A stretch of DNA of 22,473 nucleotides from CAZGYE01 sp964530165 (GCA_964530165.1 CAZGYE010000060.1:1-22473); one strand, 5' to 3'; counted from the first letter of the stretch, positions 1 through 7,562 are shown. Made by a program: numbers and translations. The notes: generated from the sequence alone by a model not told the origin.

Positions 1-334
1 CTTCTGCAGCTTTGCTGAATTACCGCGTCCTTTCTAAGGCCCCGCCACCCCGCCGTGGCAACGCTTCATCGACAATCCACCCGTCGACTACGCACGAAGT
101 ATACTGTCGCTAGTCGGCTGGCAGGGTGCAAAGTCCGCCCCTGACCGGCTGGGTTCCCGGCTGGGGTTGTTTGATAGGAAGGGGCAGGACGGACGGAAAT
201 CGGGTCGAGTTGCTGCGGTCGAGGGTGCAGCGCGGCTGGCGACGATTCGGCACCGTTCGATAGCGAGCAGAGGGCGTAAACCTTGGCGTGGGCCGGAGTG
301 TGAGAATGCCGGCCGGCGGAGTTACCGTCTGCGG
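1..334. other. Left-edge region without a recognisable gene
   Basis: Apart from a 22-bp repeat B fragment at 34-55, I see no convincing coding sequence or known RNA here. An open frame running from 167 has no recognisable domain, is very Arg-rich as expected for a random frame in GC-rich DNA, and runs straight through the dispersed repeat that starts at 335. A short local duplication (CCGGCTGGG twice around 143-164) is visible. It could be an eroded intergenic region or the 3' side of something outside the window. Confidence 0.5.
34..55 (+). repeat. Truncated right end of dispersed repeat B
   Basis: The 22 bases match the right terminus of repeat B as it appears near 804-826 and at the right edge of the window (CTAAGGCCCCGCC followed by ACCCCGCCG). 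Only this end is present; the rest of B is absent upstream. It looks like a remnant of a third copy, though the motif is short and C-rich. Confidence 0.55.
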
Positions 335-652
335 CGGGCTGTTTGGTATGAGATTTTCCTCAAAAAAAGTTTCTTAGGCAACATTTTTGCGTCAACCCCG
401 TTCGCGCTGGTATTAACGCCGAAAAAGTGGCGTAAGAAACAGTCGCGTCGGGGTTTGCGGGCCGAGTTCTGCGCGGAATTAGGCCCACGAGCGGAGCCGT
501 CGACGGTGGGGCGTTTCGCCCGGAGTCCGTTTGAGTTCGTAGTGACCGCATTCATGCGGTCGATCCGCGAAACAGCCCCGATCAATCGGGGCACTACGAA
601 CTACGAACGCACGTGGATTGTGGGGCTACTTGTCCAGCTTTTCGCGGAAGCG
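335..652 (-). repeat. Repeat A', inverted copy of the mutS 3' end region
   Basis: Read on the minus strand this segment matches 21997-22314 over 318 bp without gaps; I count 20 mismatches (about 94% identity). The matching copy starts inside mutS, so A' carries an inverted duplicate of the last eight mutS codons plus the stop (626-652) and the downstream terminator region. Open frames inside both copies differ mostly at amino-acid-changing positions, so I do not treat them as genes. It is either an inverted segmental duplication or a dispersed element that forms the tail of mutS. Confidence 0.9.
535..601. other. Y-shaped (three-way) foldback inside repeat A'
   Basis: A 10-bp outer stem (535-544 with 592-601, sharing one base with the second inner hairpin) encloses two tight hairpins with 2-base loops: ACCGCAT/ATGCGGT at 545-560 and GCCCCGAT/ATCGGGGC at 575-592. 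In the other copy (about 22051-22111) both inner stems are intact; the change in this hairpin falls in the loop, and the outer stem difference is compatible with a G-U pair. This suggests the fold, not a protein, is what is kept. Function is unknown. Confidence 0.6.
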
Positions 653-834
653 CCGGATGGCGGGGCCTGAGCGACCAACGGGAGCGTGGCCCCGTGAGCA
701 ACCAACGGGAGCGTGGCCCCGTGTTTGCATGTTGGCAGGAAACTCTGATCCGGGCAACGGGCCAACAGGGCGCATGCCCCGGGGCCACGTTCGCTTCGCT
801 CTCTAAAGCCCCGCCACCCCGCCGCCACCCCGCC
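651..834 (+). repeat. Dispersed repeat B, MITE-like imperfect foldback
   Basis: This is a direct copy of the element at 22326-22473. Its ends are imperfect inverted repeats: the outer GGCGGGGC pairs with GCCCCGCC and the inner CGTGGCCCCG with CGGGGCCACG, enclosing a core with a nested GCATG...CATGC pairing. No transposase is present, so it resembles a non-autonomous element or a structured intergenic repeat. Its left boundary abuts or slightly overlaps repeat A'. This copy has an extra 27-bp unit relative to the right-hand copy. Confidence 0.75.
669..722 (+). repeat. Tandem 27-bp duplication of the left arm of repeat B
   Basis: Two adjacent 27-base units (669-695 and 696-722) differ at one position (GAGCGACC versus GAGCAACC). 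The right-hand B copy has a single unit, so this is a local expansion specific to this copy. Confidence 0.85.
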
Positions 835-916
835 GCCGTCATCGGCGATGGTTTGTTGTCGCAACCCATTTGCGCAGAATGGATTACGGCTTGTGTTTTG
901 CGCTCCGTATCGTCCA

Positions 917-945
917 TTGACTTACTCGGATGATTCCGTTATTGC
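917..945 (+). promoter_or_regulatory. Weak sigma70-like promoter candidate for bamA
   Basis: TTGACT (917-922) is followed after 17 bases by TATTGC (940-945), about 94 bases before the bamA start. The -35 is good and the -10 is poor (3/6). No better candidate was seen between repeat B and the gene. Confidence 0.3.
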
Positions 946-1038
946 TACGCCCCACAGGAGACTTCCTGGGCGGAAATTTGGATTCAACACGACACATCTT
1001 AACCTCTTCGCCGTGCCTTACTTCAGGAAACCCGTCTT

Positions 1039-3594
1039 ATGCAAGGTGTCGCCGGTGACACCCATAGCTCGGACTCCACCGGTTTGACTGCCTGGGGTTG
1101 GTGTCGAGCTGGTCTTTCCCTGTGCCTGCTCTGTGCGTGGTGGGGACTGGTGAAGATCCCCGAGGCCGGGTGGTTGTCGGCCGCTTCGGCCCAGACTCGC
1201 GAACTGAACACCGATCGACTGGAATCGAACGAGCCGCTCCTCAGCGTGGAGATTGAAGGGAACGTCACGATTCCCACCTCGGCCGTCGCCAAATACGTGA
1301 AGGTGCAGCCGGGCCGACCGGCCACGCCGTCGCAAATTCGGGAAGATGTTCGCAGCCTGTACGCGACCCGCTGGTTTCTCAGTGTTGAGCCGCGGCTGCG
1401 CCGCACGCCTGCAGGACTGGTGTTGGTGTTCGAAGTGCTCGAACGGCCGATTGTGCGGCGGGTCGAGTATCGTGGCAACAAGAAGATCAAGACGAAATAC
1501 CTCGAAGCGCTCACCGGGCTGAAACCGGATAGTCCGTTCGACCCGAGGGCGAACAAAGAGGCGGCCCAGCGTATCGAAGCGCATTATCACGAGAAAGGTT
1601 ATCCTTTCGCGACGGTTGAGCTGGCAAAAGGCGGCGGGAAGGACGATCGAGAGGTCATCTTCGACATCAACGAAGGTCCCAAAACCAAAGTCACTCGCGT
1701 GAAATTCACCGGAAACAAGTTTTTCAGCGGCTCGCTGCTGAAAACAAAGCTGAGAACAAAGACGGCCTTTTTGTGGCTCCTCGGCGGCGGTTACGATCCG
1801 GCCACCATCCCCAACGACATCGCCGCGTTGAAGCAGTACTACCAGGATTTGGGGTTCTTCGACGTTAAGATCGACCACAAGGTTCACTTCTCCAAGAACC
1901 GCTCGTGGGCTCAAATTGAGTACATCATTACGGAAGGGGACCGCTACAAACTCGGCCGGTTGGAACTCCTCGGAAACCAAATCTTTCAGGATGAGGAGCT
2001 GCGCAAAGACCTGAAGCTGGCCGCGGGCGAGTTCTTCACCGCGCGGAAGATGCGTCAGGATGTCGAAGGCATGAAGGAGAAGTACGGCCGATTGGGACGT
2101 CTGTTCGCCCGCGTGGAGGCCGTCCCGCGATTCCTTGAAAAGCCGGGCGTCGTCGATCTGATCTACCAGATCGATGAGGACCGCGTCTATCGTATTCGCC
2201 GCGTCAACGTGCACATTCAGGGAGACAATCCGCATACGAAGGAGCGGGTGGTCCACAACCGGATATTGTTCGCGTCGGGCGATCTGGCGAATCCCAAGAA
2301 AATTCGGCGGAGCGAACGGCGACTGGCCGGGCACCTTTTCGAGCGCGACCCGGCCCGCGCTCCGCGGATCAGCCTCACACCAGTTCCCGATAAAGAGGCT
2401 CCGCGGCCGATCGAGGTCGTCCGTGGTCAGAATTTCGAGGGCCCGTTGCCAGAACCGGCCAATCCGATGTACGACAACTCTCCACAAGGCGATCCCTTCG
2501 GCCAGGCGCTGCGCGAACCGCCTCCGGGCTGGGTCGACGCCAACGTTTACGTGAACGAAGCCCGGACCGGCCGATTGATGTTCGGCGTGGGTGTGAACAG
2601 CGATGCGGGCGTCGTGGGCACGATTGTGCTGGACGAATCGAATTTCGACATCCTTCGCCCGCCCAGAAGCTTTCAGGACATCATCGACGGAACGGCCTGG
2701 CGCGGCGGCGGACAGCGGTTTCGGATAGAAGCCGTTCCTGGAAACGTCGTCAGCCGTTACATGATCAGTTGGACCGATCCGTATTTCCTCGATACCGACT
2801 ACAGCTTGGGCGTGAGCGGATTCTACTACAAACGCTTCTTCCCCGACTGGGACGAACAACGGGGCGGCGGCCGGATCAGCGTCGGCAAGCAGTGGACGCA
2901 AGAAATCTCGACCAGCGCAGCGCTTCGCCTCGAAGAGGTGACCATCGAGAATCCCGACAGACCCACGCCGAGCATTTTGGCCGAATCGGTCGGCAGCAAC
3001 TATTTGTCGACGTTTCGGGCGGCCGTCTCGCACGATACACGTGACTCGTCGTTTCTGCCGGCTGAAGGTCACTTTGCCCAGCTCAGTTACGAACAGGCGT
3101 TCGGCGATTTCTCTTATCCTCGGTTTGAAGCCGAAGCGCGCCAATACTTCACCATCTACAGCCGTCCCGATGGTGGCGGACGGCACACCCTGATGATCGG
3201 CGGCGAACTGGGGTGGACCGACAAGGGGACGCCGATCTTCGAACGATTTTATGGCGGCGGTTACCAGACGTTCCGCGGATTCGAGTTCCGCGGCGTCGGC
3301 CCGCGAGAGTCCGGCGTGGAGATCGGCGGCCGCTGGCTGGCCCTCGCCACGGCGGAGTACCGGATCCCCTTGACGGCCGACGACAACATCGCGTTGGTGT
3401 TCTTCAGCGACGTGGGAACGGTGGAAGAGGATCCCGGCTTCGACGCGTTTCGAGTCAGCGTCGGCACGGGATTGCGGCTGACGGTTCCCGCCATGGGGCC
3501 GGTTCCTCTCGCGTTCGATTTTGCTATTCCCATCACCCGAGAGGACTTCGACGAAACGCGGGTCTTCAGTTTCTACATCGGCATCAACCGGTGA
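1039..3594 (+). CDS. bamA: Outer membrane protein assembly factor BamA (Omp85 family)
   Basis: An 851-residue Omp85 protein that folds and inserts beta-barrel proteins into the outer membrane. Residues about 24-51 form a hydrophobic export segment ending in an ASA|Q-like cleavage site. Five POTRA-like repeats follow (roughly 67-136, 137-214, 215-302, 303-382, 383-455), each with the (E/F/L)xGN-type turn and a final strand. A Pro-rich linker leads into the C-terminal barrel (about 510-851). The barrel contains the family loop-6 motif as R746-G747-F748 in a GGYQTFRGF context. The C-terminus ends in alternating barrel residues but finishes with Arg rather than the usual aromatic residue. AGGAA (about 1024-1028) gives a plausible ribosome site. 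The long open frame on the opposite strand is a shadow. It could be another Omp85 paralogue, but five POTRAs favour BamA. Confidence 0.9.
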   Translation: MQGVAGDTHSSDSTGLTAWGWCRAGLSLCLLCAWWGLVKIPEAGWLSAASAQTRELNTDRLESNEPLLSVEIEGNVTIPTSAVAKYVKVQPGRPATPSQIREDVRSLYATRWFLSVEPRLRRTPAGLVLVFEVLERPIVRRVEYRGNKKIKTKYLEALTGLKPDSPFDPRANKEAAQRIEAHYHEKGYPFATVELAKGGGKDDREVIFDINEGPKTKVTRVKFTGNKFFSGSLLKTKLRTKTAFLWLLGGGYDPATIPNDIAALKQYYQDLGFFDVKIDHKVHFSKNRSWAQIEYIITEGDRYKLGRLELLGNQIFQDEELRKDLKLAAGEFFTARKMRQDVEGMKEKYGRLGRLFARVEAVPRFLEKPGVVDLIYQIDEDRVYRIRRVNVHIQGDNPHTKERVVHNRILFASGDLANPKKIRRSERRLAGHLFERDPARAPRISLTPVPDKEAPRPIEVVRGQNFEGPLPEPANPMYDNSPQGDPFGQALREPPPGWVDANVYVNEARTGRLMFGVGVNSDAGVVGTIVLDESNFDILRPPRSFQDIIDGTAWRGGGQRFRIEAVPGNVVSRYMISWTDPYFLDTDYSLGVSGFYYKRFFPDWDEQRGGGRISVGKQWTQEISTSAALRLEEVTIENPDRPTPSILAESVGSNYLSTFRAAVSHDTRDSSFLPAEGHFAQLSYEQAFGDFSYPRFEAEARQYFTIYSRPDGGGRHTLMIGGELGWTDKGTPIFERFYGGGYQTFRGFEFRGVGPRESGVEIGGRWLALATAEYRIPLTADDNIALVFFSDVGTVEEDPGFDAFRVSVGTGLRLTVPAMGPVPLAFDFAIPITREDFDETRVFSFYIGINR

Positions 3595-3721
3595 AGGAAA
3601 AAGGAGGACAGAGGGACAAAGGGGCAAAGGCACAAAGGAAGCCTGTCGAGCATCGTCCCGTCTCCGTACCGCTGTGCCCTCTCTTGCCTTTTGCCTTTTT
3701 CCTTTTTACTTTTGCCTTGTC
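3595..3721. repeat. Purine/pyrimidine heptad foldback spacer
   Basis: The spacer starts with a purine-rich strand (GAGGGAC AAAGGGG CAAAGGC ACAAAGG) and ends with a pyrimidine-rich strand whose complement reads AAGGCAA AAGTAAA AAGGAAA AAGGCAA AAGGCAA. Both halves have a 7-base period and can pair imperfectly. The DUF447 start codon follows directly, with no Shine-Dalgarno purines in front of it. See the related spacers at 9278-9340 and 7471-7543. Confidence 0.65.
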
Positions 3722-4291
3722 ATGATTCTCGAAGGAATTGTCACCACTCTCAGCGCTGCCAGTGACGTCAACGTCGCCCCGATGGGGGCGATCGTCGATC
3801 GGTCGATGACGACGTTGCGGCTGCGGCCGTTCCAGACGTCCGAGACGTATCAAAACCTCAAAGCGCAACTCGCCGGCGTGTTCCATGTGGTTGACGATGT
3901 GCTGCTGCTGGCCCGGTCGGCCATCGGACGGCTCACCGAGCCGCCGGAGATGTTCCCCGCCGAGACGATCAGCGGCGTGGTGTTGAAATCGGCCTGCCGC
4001 TGGTACGAGTTCCAGATTTGTACGATCGACGACAGCCAGCAGCGTGCGAACATCCTCGCGCGGGTCGCGCATGCCGGCCGCATCCGAGATTTCTTCGGGT
4101 TCAATCGCGCCAAGCACGCGGTCCTCGAAGCGGCGATTCTGGCCACGCGCATCGATTTGTTGCCGCGAGACGACATCCTCAACCAGCTAGCCACCCTGCG
4201 CATCCCGGTGGAAAAGACGGGCGATCCGCGAGAAGCCGAGGCGTTTGAGCTCATCGAGTGCTACGTCGCAGAATACAGCTCCGGAAAATGA
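3722..4291 (+). CDS. DUF447 family protein (FMN-binding split-barrel-like, H4MPT-associated)
   Basis: A 189-residue protein starting MILEGIVTTLS with the family signature around residues 10-22 (SDVNVAPMGAIVD). DUF447 proteins resemble FMN-binding split-barrel flavoproteins and are found in archaea, methylotrophs and planctomycetes that make H4MPT; a role in methanopterin-linked C1 metabolism or cofactor synthesis is suspected but the reaction is not settled. The open frame extends upstream into bamA, but the ATG at 3722 matches the usual family N-terminus. No clear ribosome site precedes it because the spacer is pyrimidine-rich. It follows bamA on the same strand, 127 bases away, and converges with the next gene. 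The fae and mtd genes lie 3-4 kb downstream, supporting the C1 link by content only. Confidence 0.8.
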   Translation: MILEGIVTTLSAASDVNVAPMGAIVDRSMTTLRLRPFQTSETYQNLKAQLAGVFHVVDDVLLLARSAIGRLTEPPEMFPAETISGVVLKSACRWYEFQICTIDDSQQRANILARVAHAGRIRDFFGFNRAKHAVLEAAILATRIDLLPRDDILNQLATLRIPVEKTGDPREAEAFELIECYVAEYSSGK

Positions 4292-4309
4292 GGATGCGAT
4301 TCTGCGCGG

Positions 4310-4861
4310 TCAGTCCAAAGCGTCCCCCAAGTGGCACGCGACGCAAGAAAGAACGACATCATGACTGTCTGGCTTCGGCGCAGAATCGGCCTCTTCGTGA
4401 AACTGCCACGCGCAGCGCTGGAAAACTACGGGTCGAGCAGCGCCGCTTGGTCGTTTGTCACGGTGGGGGCTCAATCCGAAGAAAGCGAATGTCACACCGC
4501 CTCCGAGGAGAAACGCCGCGGCGTAACCGAGGCGGTACAGCCAGTGACGACTTGCGGGACGGTGTTCGGCTTCTGCGTGCGCCGCCAGTTCGGCGGCCGA
4601 CCGTTCGGCCAGATCGACCGCGTCGGCCGGGGGGAAGTGGTCTGAGAAGAAAATGTCAAGCTCGGGTAAGTCTGGACCAATGGCAGGGGGCGTCCAGTTT
4701 TCGCCGGTCGGATCCAGCGCGGCATCGAACAGCGACAGCGCCGGCTCCAGCGTTTCCTGCATCTGCCGACAGCGGGGGCACGTTTCCAGATGCCGGCGCA
4801 ACTGGTCATCTTGTCGACGATTCGGATCGGTCAACCGTTCAAAGGCTTCGTCGCAATTCAT
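4310..4861 (-). CDS. Zinc-finger anti-sigma-like membrane protein with periplasmic CxxCH
   Basis: A 183-residue protein. The N-terminus has the ZAS/zf-HC2 pattern C3...H24-x3-C28-x2-C31, typical of anti-sigma factors that bind ECF sigma factors in the cytoplasm. One membrane segment lies at about 108-130 (YAAAFLLGGGVTFAFFGL). The outer tail of about 53 residues contains C150 and ends in CVACH (C173, C176, H177), a c-type haem or redox/metal-like motif that is not usual in this family. No ECF sigma gene is adjacent, so its partner is not shown here. The start overlaps the stop of a possible small ORF (ATGA). It is convergent with the DUF447 gene (18-base gap) and divergent from pilT. Function as an anti-sigma factor is inference. 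Confidence 0.7.
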   Translation of the reverse strand: MNCDEAFERLTDPNRRQDDQLRRHLETCPRCRQMQETLEPALSLFDAALDPTGENWTPPAIGPDLPELDIFFSDHFPPADAVDLAERSAAELAAHAEAEHRPASRHWLYRLGYAAAFLLGGGVTFAFFGLSPHRDKRPSGAARPVVFQRCAWQFHEEADSAPKPDSHDVVLSCVACHLGDALD

Positions 4862-4965
4862 CGGATGTGTTCCTCTTCATCTTCATCTTCATCGCGAAGA
4901 CGCTCGAACAACTCGAATCGTCCGTCTCGAACAAGCGGAAAGATCTCAGCGTCATCGCAGTTCAC
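4858..4965 (-). CDS. Possible 35-residue small ORF coupled to the anti-sigma-like gene
   Basis: A GTG start at 4965-4963 is preceded by GGAG (4977-4974 on the minus strand) with an 8-base gap. The stop TGA overlaps the ATG of the next gene as ATGA, a classic coupling arrangement. The product would begin MNCDDAEIF and end in an acidic run and EEEHIR. Its MNCD(D/E)A start resembles that of the downstream protein, and the spacing to its His recalls a zf-HC2 finger truncated before CxxC. It could equally be a leader peptide or chance; the acidic run comes from a GAAGAT microsatellite. Confidence 0.3.
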   Translation of the reverse strand: MNCDDAEIFPLVRDGRFELFERLRDEDEDEEEHIR

Positions 4966-5107
4966 CTTGTCGGCTCCGCGTAGCCAATGACTGTCGAACG
5001 GTCTGCAGCGCGGCTCTAGTCGCAAACGCCGCCTTCTCAGCCTACCAACCTCGTCGGCACAACGCCAGGAACGGAATCGCCGAGCCGGCTGGCAGCGAAA
5101 AATGCTT

Positions 5108-5136
5108 TTGCAGTTGGCCGCGGATCGGCATAACAT
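5108..5136 (+). promoter_or_regulatory. Candidate promoter for pilT-like gene
   Basis: TTGCAG (5108-5113), 17-base gap, TAACAT (5131-5136). The -10 matches 4/6 and the -35 3/6. This would give a leader of about 110 bases and supports translation starting at 5252 rather than at 5102, which lies upstream of the predicted transcript. Confidence 0.35.
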
Positions 5137-5251
5137 GAAGGTCTGGGAGACGACGGCGTCATCGGGCGTTCGCGGGATACGAGCCGTTGAAGCGGGTCGC
5201 ACTATGTTCGTCGCCCGGCTGTTTCGCGCACTCGAAGCAAGGAACGATGGC

Positions 5252-6517
5252 ATGGCTGAGATCGACAAGTATTTTGCCGCAGTTCAGAAGTTCGAAGCGT
5301 CCGACCTGCATCTCAGCACGGAATCGCCGCCCATGTTGCGGGTTCACGGCACGATCATGACGGTCGACGCGCCGCCGATGAAGGCAAACCAAATTTTGAA
5401 GATGCTGCAGGAAATCATTCCCGATGATCTGCGCGAGGAGTACGAGGAGACCGGCGACGTCGACTTCGCTTACGAGTTCAAGGGGGTGGCCCGTTTCCGC
5501 TGCAACGCATTCAAAGACCGGAAAGGACCCGGCGGCGTATTCCGCATTATTCCCAACGACTTCCTCACCGCAGAGCAGCTCAACCTGCCCGAATCCATTC
5601 TCAAGTTGTGTGAGCTCAACAAGGGCCTTGTGCTGGTGACCGGACCGACCGGCTCAGGAAAAAGCACGACGCTGACGGCCATGATCGATTACATCAACAA
5701 ACGACGTCGGGAACACATCATCACGATCGAGGACCCAATCGAGTTTGTGCACGAAAACAAGAAATGCCTGATCAACCAGCGCGAGGTGCATCATCACACC
5801 AGCTCGTTTTCCAAAGCGCTGCGGGCCGCTCTGCGCGAGGACCCGGACATCGTGCTCGTGGGAGAGATGCGCGACCTGGAGACCACGCACATCGCCATCG
5901 AAACGGCCGAAACCGGGCACCTGGTGTTCGGCACGCTGCATACCACAACCGCCGCCTCGACGGTCGACCGCATTATCGATCAGTTTCCCGCCGACAACCA
6001 GGAACAGATCCGCACGATGCTGGCGGGAAGTCTCAGCGGTGTGATCGCCCAGACGCTCTGCAAACGAAAAGCCGGCGGTCGAATTGCAGCGCTCGAGATT
6101 TTGATTGTCACTTCTGCAATCGGCAACCTGATCCGCGAAGGCAAGACCTACCAGATTGTCTCGCAGATTCAAACCGGTGGAAGAGAAGGCATGATCCTGC
6201 TCAACGACGCGATGCTCAAGCTTGTCAAAGACGGCGTGATTGAACCGGAGGCTGCACTCGCCAAAGCAATCGACCGCAAGGACATGACAGAGAAACTCAG
6301 CCAATTGCACCTCGATGAGGGAGAGGAGTTCGAAGAGGAAGAGAAACAGGAAGAAAAGGAAGAAAAGCCCCACAAGAAGGCTGAGGCGACCGCAGAGGAG
6401 GTCTTAGAGACGGCCGAGGTCGATGACGATGAGGAGCAGGACGATGAGGAGCAACAACGCCGCGCCAAAGAGCTGGAGCGGGAAAAGGAAATGCTGAAAA
6501 AACAAATGGGAGGCTAG
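5252..6517 (+). CDS. pilT: PilT-like twitching motility / secretion ATPase
   Basis: A 421-residue GspE/PilT-family AAA ATPase. In type IV pili, PilT hexamers sit at the inner membrane base and drive pilus retraction. Visible motifs are an N-terminal PAS-like domain (FEASDLHLS near 13-21), Walker A GPTGSGKST at 131-139, an Asp-box region, Walker B DPDIVLVGEMRD, and the His box HLVFGTLHTT. The AIRNLIREGK-like signature of PilT appears as AIGNLIREGK. The core ends near 354, about the normal PilT length; residues 355-421 form an extra, highly acidic then mixed-charge helical tail (DEGEEFEEEE...). The start at 5252 was chosen for the AAGGA site 8 bases upstream and the family-like N-terminus; the frame is open further upstream. 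No other pilus genes are in the window, so the partner machinery is unknown. Confidence 0.85.
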   Translation: MAEIDKYFAAVQKFEASDLHLSTESPPMLRVHGTIMTVDAPPMKANQILKMLQEIIPDDLREEYEETGDVDFAYEFKGVARFRCNAFKDRKGPGGVFRIIPNDFLTAEQLNLPESILKLCELNKGLVLVTGPTGSGKSTTLTAMIDYINKRRREHIITIEDPIEFVHENKKCLINQREVHHHTSSFSKALRAALREDPDIVLVGEMRDLETTHIAIETAETGHLVFGTLHTTTAASTVDRIIDQFPADNQEQIRTMLAGSLSGVIAQTLCKRKAGGRIAALEILIVTSAIGNLIREGKTYQIVSQIQTGGREGMILLNDAMLKLVKDGVIEPEAALAKAIDRKDMTEKLSQLHLDEGEEFEEEEKQEEKEEKPHKKAEATAEEVLETAEVDDDEEQDDEEQQRRAKELEREKEMLKKQMGG

Positions 6518-6544
6518 GCTTGAAGCAATCAACTGTCAGAAAAG

Positions 6545-6594
6545 AGCGGTCAGCCGTCAGCATGCAGCCAGAGAAGAGCTGAGAGCTGACCGCT
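6545..6594. repeat. TCAGCNN heptad foldback between convergent pilT and mtd genes
   Basis: Arms 6545-6561 and 6578-6594 pair at 15 of 17 positions. On the minus strand the stem is followed by CTTTTCT, so it may terminate the mtd transcript. Its loop and tail resemble those of the spacer at 7471-7543 read on the other strand (shared TCTTCTCTGGCTG and CGCTCTTTTCTGAC). Confidence 0.7.
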
Positions 6595-6600
6595 GAATGC

Positions 6601-7467
6601 TTACCGCTTCATCGTCTTTTCGCCAATGCGGTAGATCGCCTCGGTGTCGAGCACCAGATCGTTGGCCTCCAAGAGCCTGGCGATCGCCGCTTTGTGGATC
6701 TTCATTTTGCTCCCACCGACTCCGATTGCTCCGTAGCAGATCGCCCCGTCCCGTTCTGCAATCTTGTCGGTCACTTCGACGCCCGCCAGACCGGCCGGGG
6801 GCACGGCATTCAGGTCAATGGCGACTTTGAGCGTCTCGATCGACCGGCGGCGCTCAGCACAGAGCAACTCGACGCCAGGGGCGCCGGCTGCGATGACTAA
6901 ATCGACCTCGCGGCAAGCGGCTTCCAGGCCGGAGTCGGTTGCCGTTTCCACCGGCCTCAGCCGGGCGTCGTTGACGGCCGCGGCGATCGCGTCGCAAGTC
7001 CTGCGGGCCCGTTCGCTCGACCGTGATCCGACGCGCACGCCGGCCCCCTGTGCGGCCAACAACTGCGCAGCCCGGTGGCCGACGGGACCGGTGCCACCCA
7101 ACACGAGTGCCGTCGCTTCCGACAGGGGCACATGTCTTCCCGCCGCCAGGACTGCCGCGGCTGCCGTCGTGTTCGAACCGTTCGAATCCATCATCACCGA
7201 CACGCGGACCGGGCCGAAAAAGATCGCGCAGACCTTCTTCAGCAGATCCTCGCCGGCCGGCACGTTGCTGCCGCCGATGAAAATCGCCGTGTTCCTCAGT
7301 TCGTTCGGGCCGCGGGTGAACATCGCCCCGTGCACCAGCGGCTCGACGTTCTCGGGAGTCACACCGCCGTAGCTGAACACGTCGTCGACACCGGCATCGA
7401 GAGCGACGACCCGATCAAACGTGCTCGGCACAGCATCCGTGTCGAATTGAATGAGGATCGTTTTCAT
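6601..7467 (-). CDS. mtdB: NAD(P)-dependent methylene-tetrahydromethanopterin dehydrogenase (MtdB/MtdC type)
   Basis: A 288-residue cytoplasmic enzyme that oxidises methylene-H4MPT to methenyl-H4MPT with NAD(P)+, the step after Fae in H4MPT-linked formaldehyde oxidation. The N-terminal domain has the family-like segment GAMFTRGP (48-55) and MMDSNGSNTTAAAA (92-105); the Rossmann dinucleotide loop is GGTGPVG at 124-130 followed by VGSRSSERA. Length fits the family. Planctomycete enzymes of this group have been described as MtdC (NADP- and H4MPT-preferring), so mtdC may be the better symbol; MtdA/B/C cannot be separated by eye. It lies 95 bases downstream of fae on the same strand, with a heptad foldback between them whose arm stops 13 bases from this start codon. 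Confidence 0.85.
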   Translation of the reverse strand: MKTILIQFDTDAVPSTFDRVVALDAGVDDVFSYGGVTPENVEPLVHGAMFTRGPNELRNTAIFIGGSNVPAGEDLLKKVCAIFFGPVRVSVMMDSNGSNTTAAAAVLAAGRHVPLSEATALVLGGTGPVGHRAAQLLAAQGAGVRVGSRSSERARRTCDAIAAAVNDARLRPVETATDSGLEAACREVDLVIAAGAPGVELLCAERRRSIETLKVAIDLNAVPPAGLAGVEVTDKIAERDGAICYGAIGVGGSKMKIHKAAIARLLEANDLVLDTEAIYRIGEKTMKR

Positions 7468-7470
7468 CGA

Positions 7471-7543
7471 TCAGCGGTCAGCGTTCAGCGATCAGCGGTC
7501 AGTTCTTCTCTGGCTGAATGCTGACTGCTGATCGCTGAACGCT
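7471..7543. repeat. TCAGCNN heptad foldback between fae and mtd
   Basis: The left half is TCAGCGN repeated four times plus TCAG (7471-7502); the right half is GCTGANN repeated four times plus GCT (7513-7543). Arms 7480-7502 and 7521-7543 pair at 22 of 23 positions around an 18-base loop. The period is exactly seven bases. It sits in what would be the fae-mtd leader RNA. Confidence 0.85.
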
Positions 7544-7562
7544 CTTTTCTGACTGCTCCCTG

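Noticed and set aside
613..933. Open frames through repeat B (for example 613-933 and 594-917 minus)
   Set aside because: Low-complexity products read from a structured repeat, with no ribosome site or domain.
1..1038. tRNA, rRNA, tmRNA, SRP or RNase P RNA in the left intergenic region
   Set aside because: I looked for the usual conserved motifs (T-loop, P4-like blocks, SRP Alu/S-domain segments) and found none convincing.
1018..3633. 871-residue open frame on the minus strand opposite bamA
   Set aside because: It mirrors the bamA codons in GC-rich DNA, has no recognisable domain, and bamA has clear family motifs throughout.
5102..5251. Longer N-terminus for the PilT-like protein
   Set aside because: The extra residues do not resemble PilT, overlap a candidate promoter, and a good ribosome site precedes 5252.
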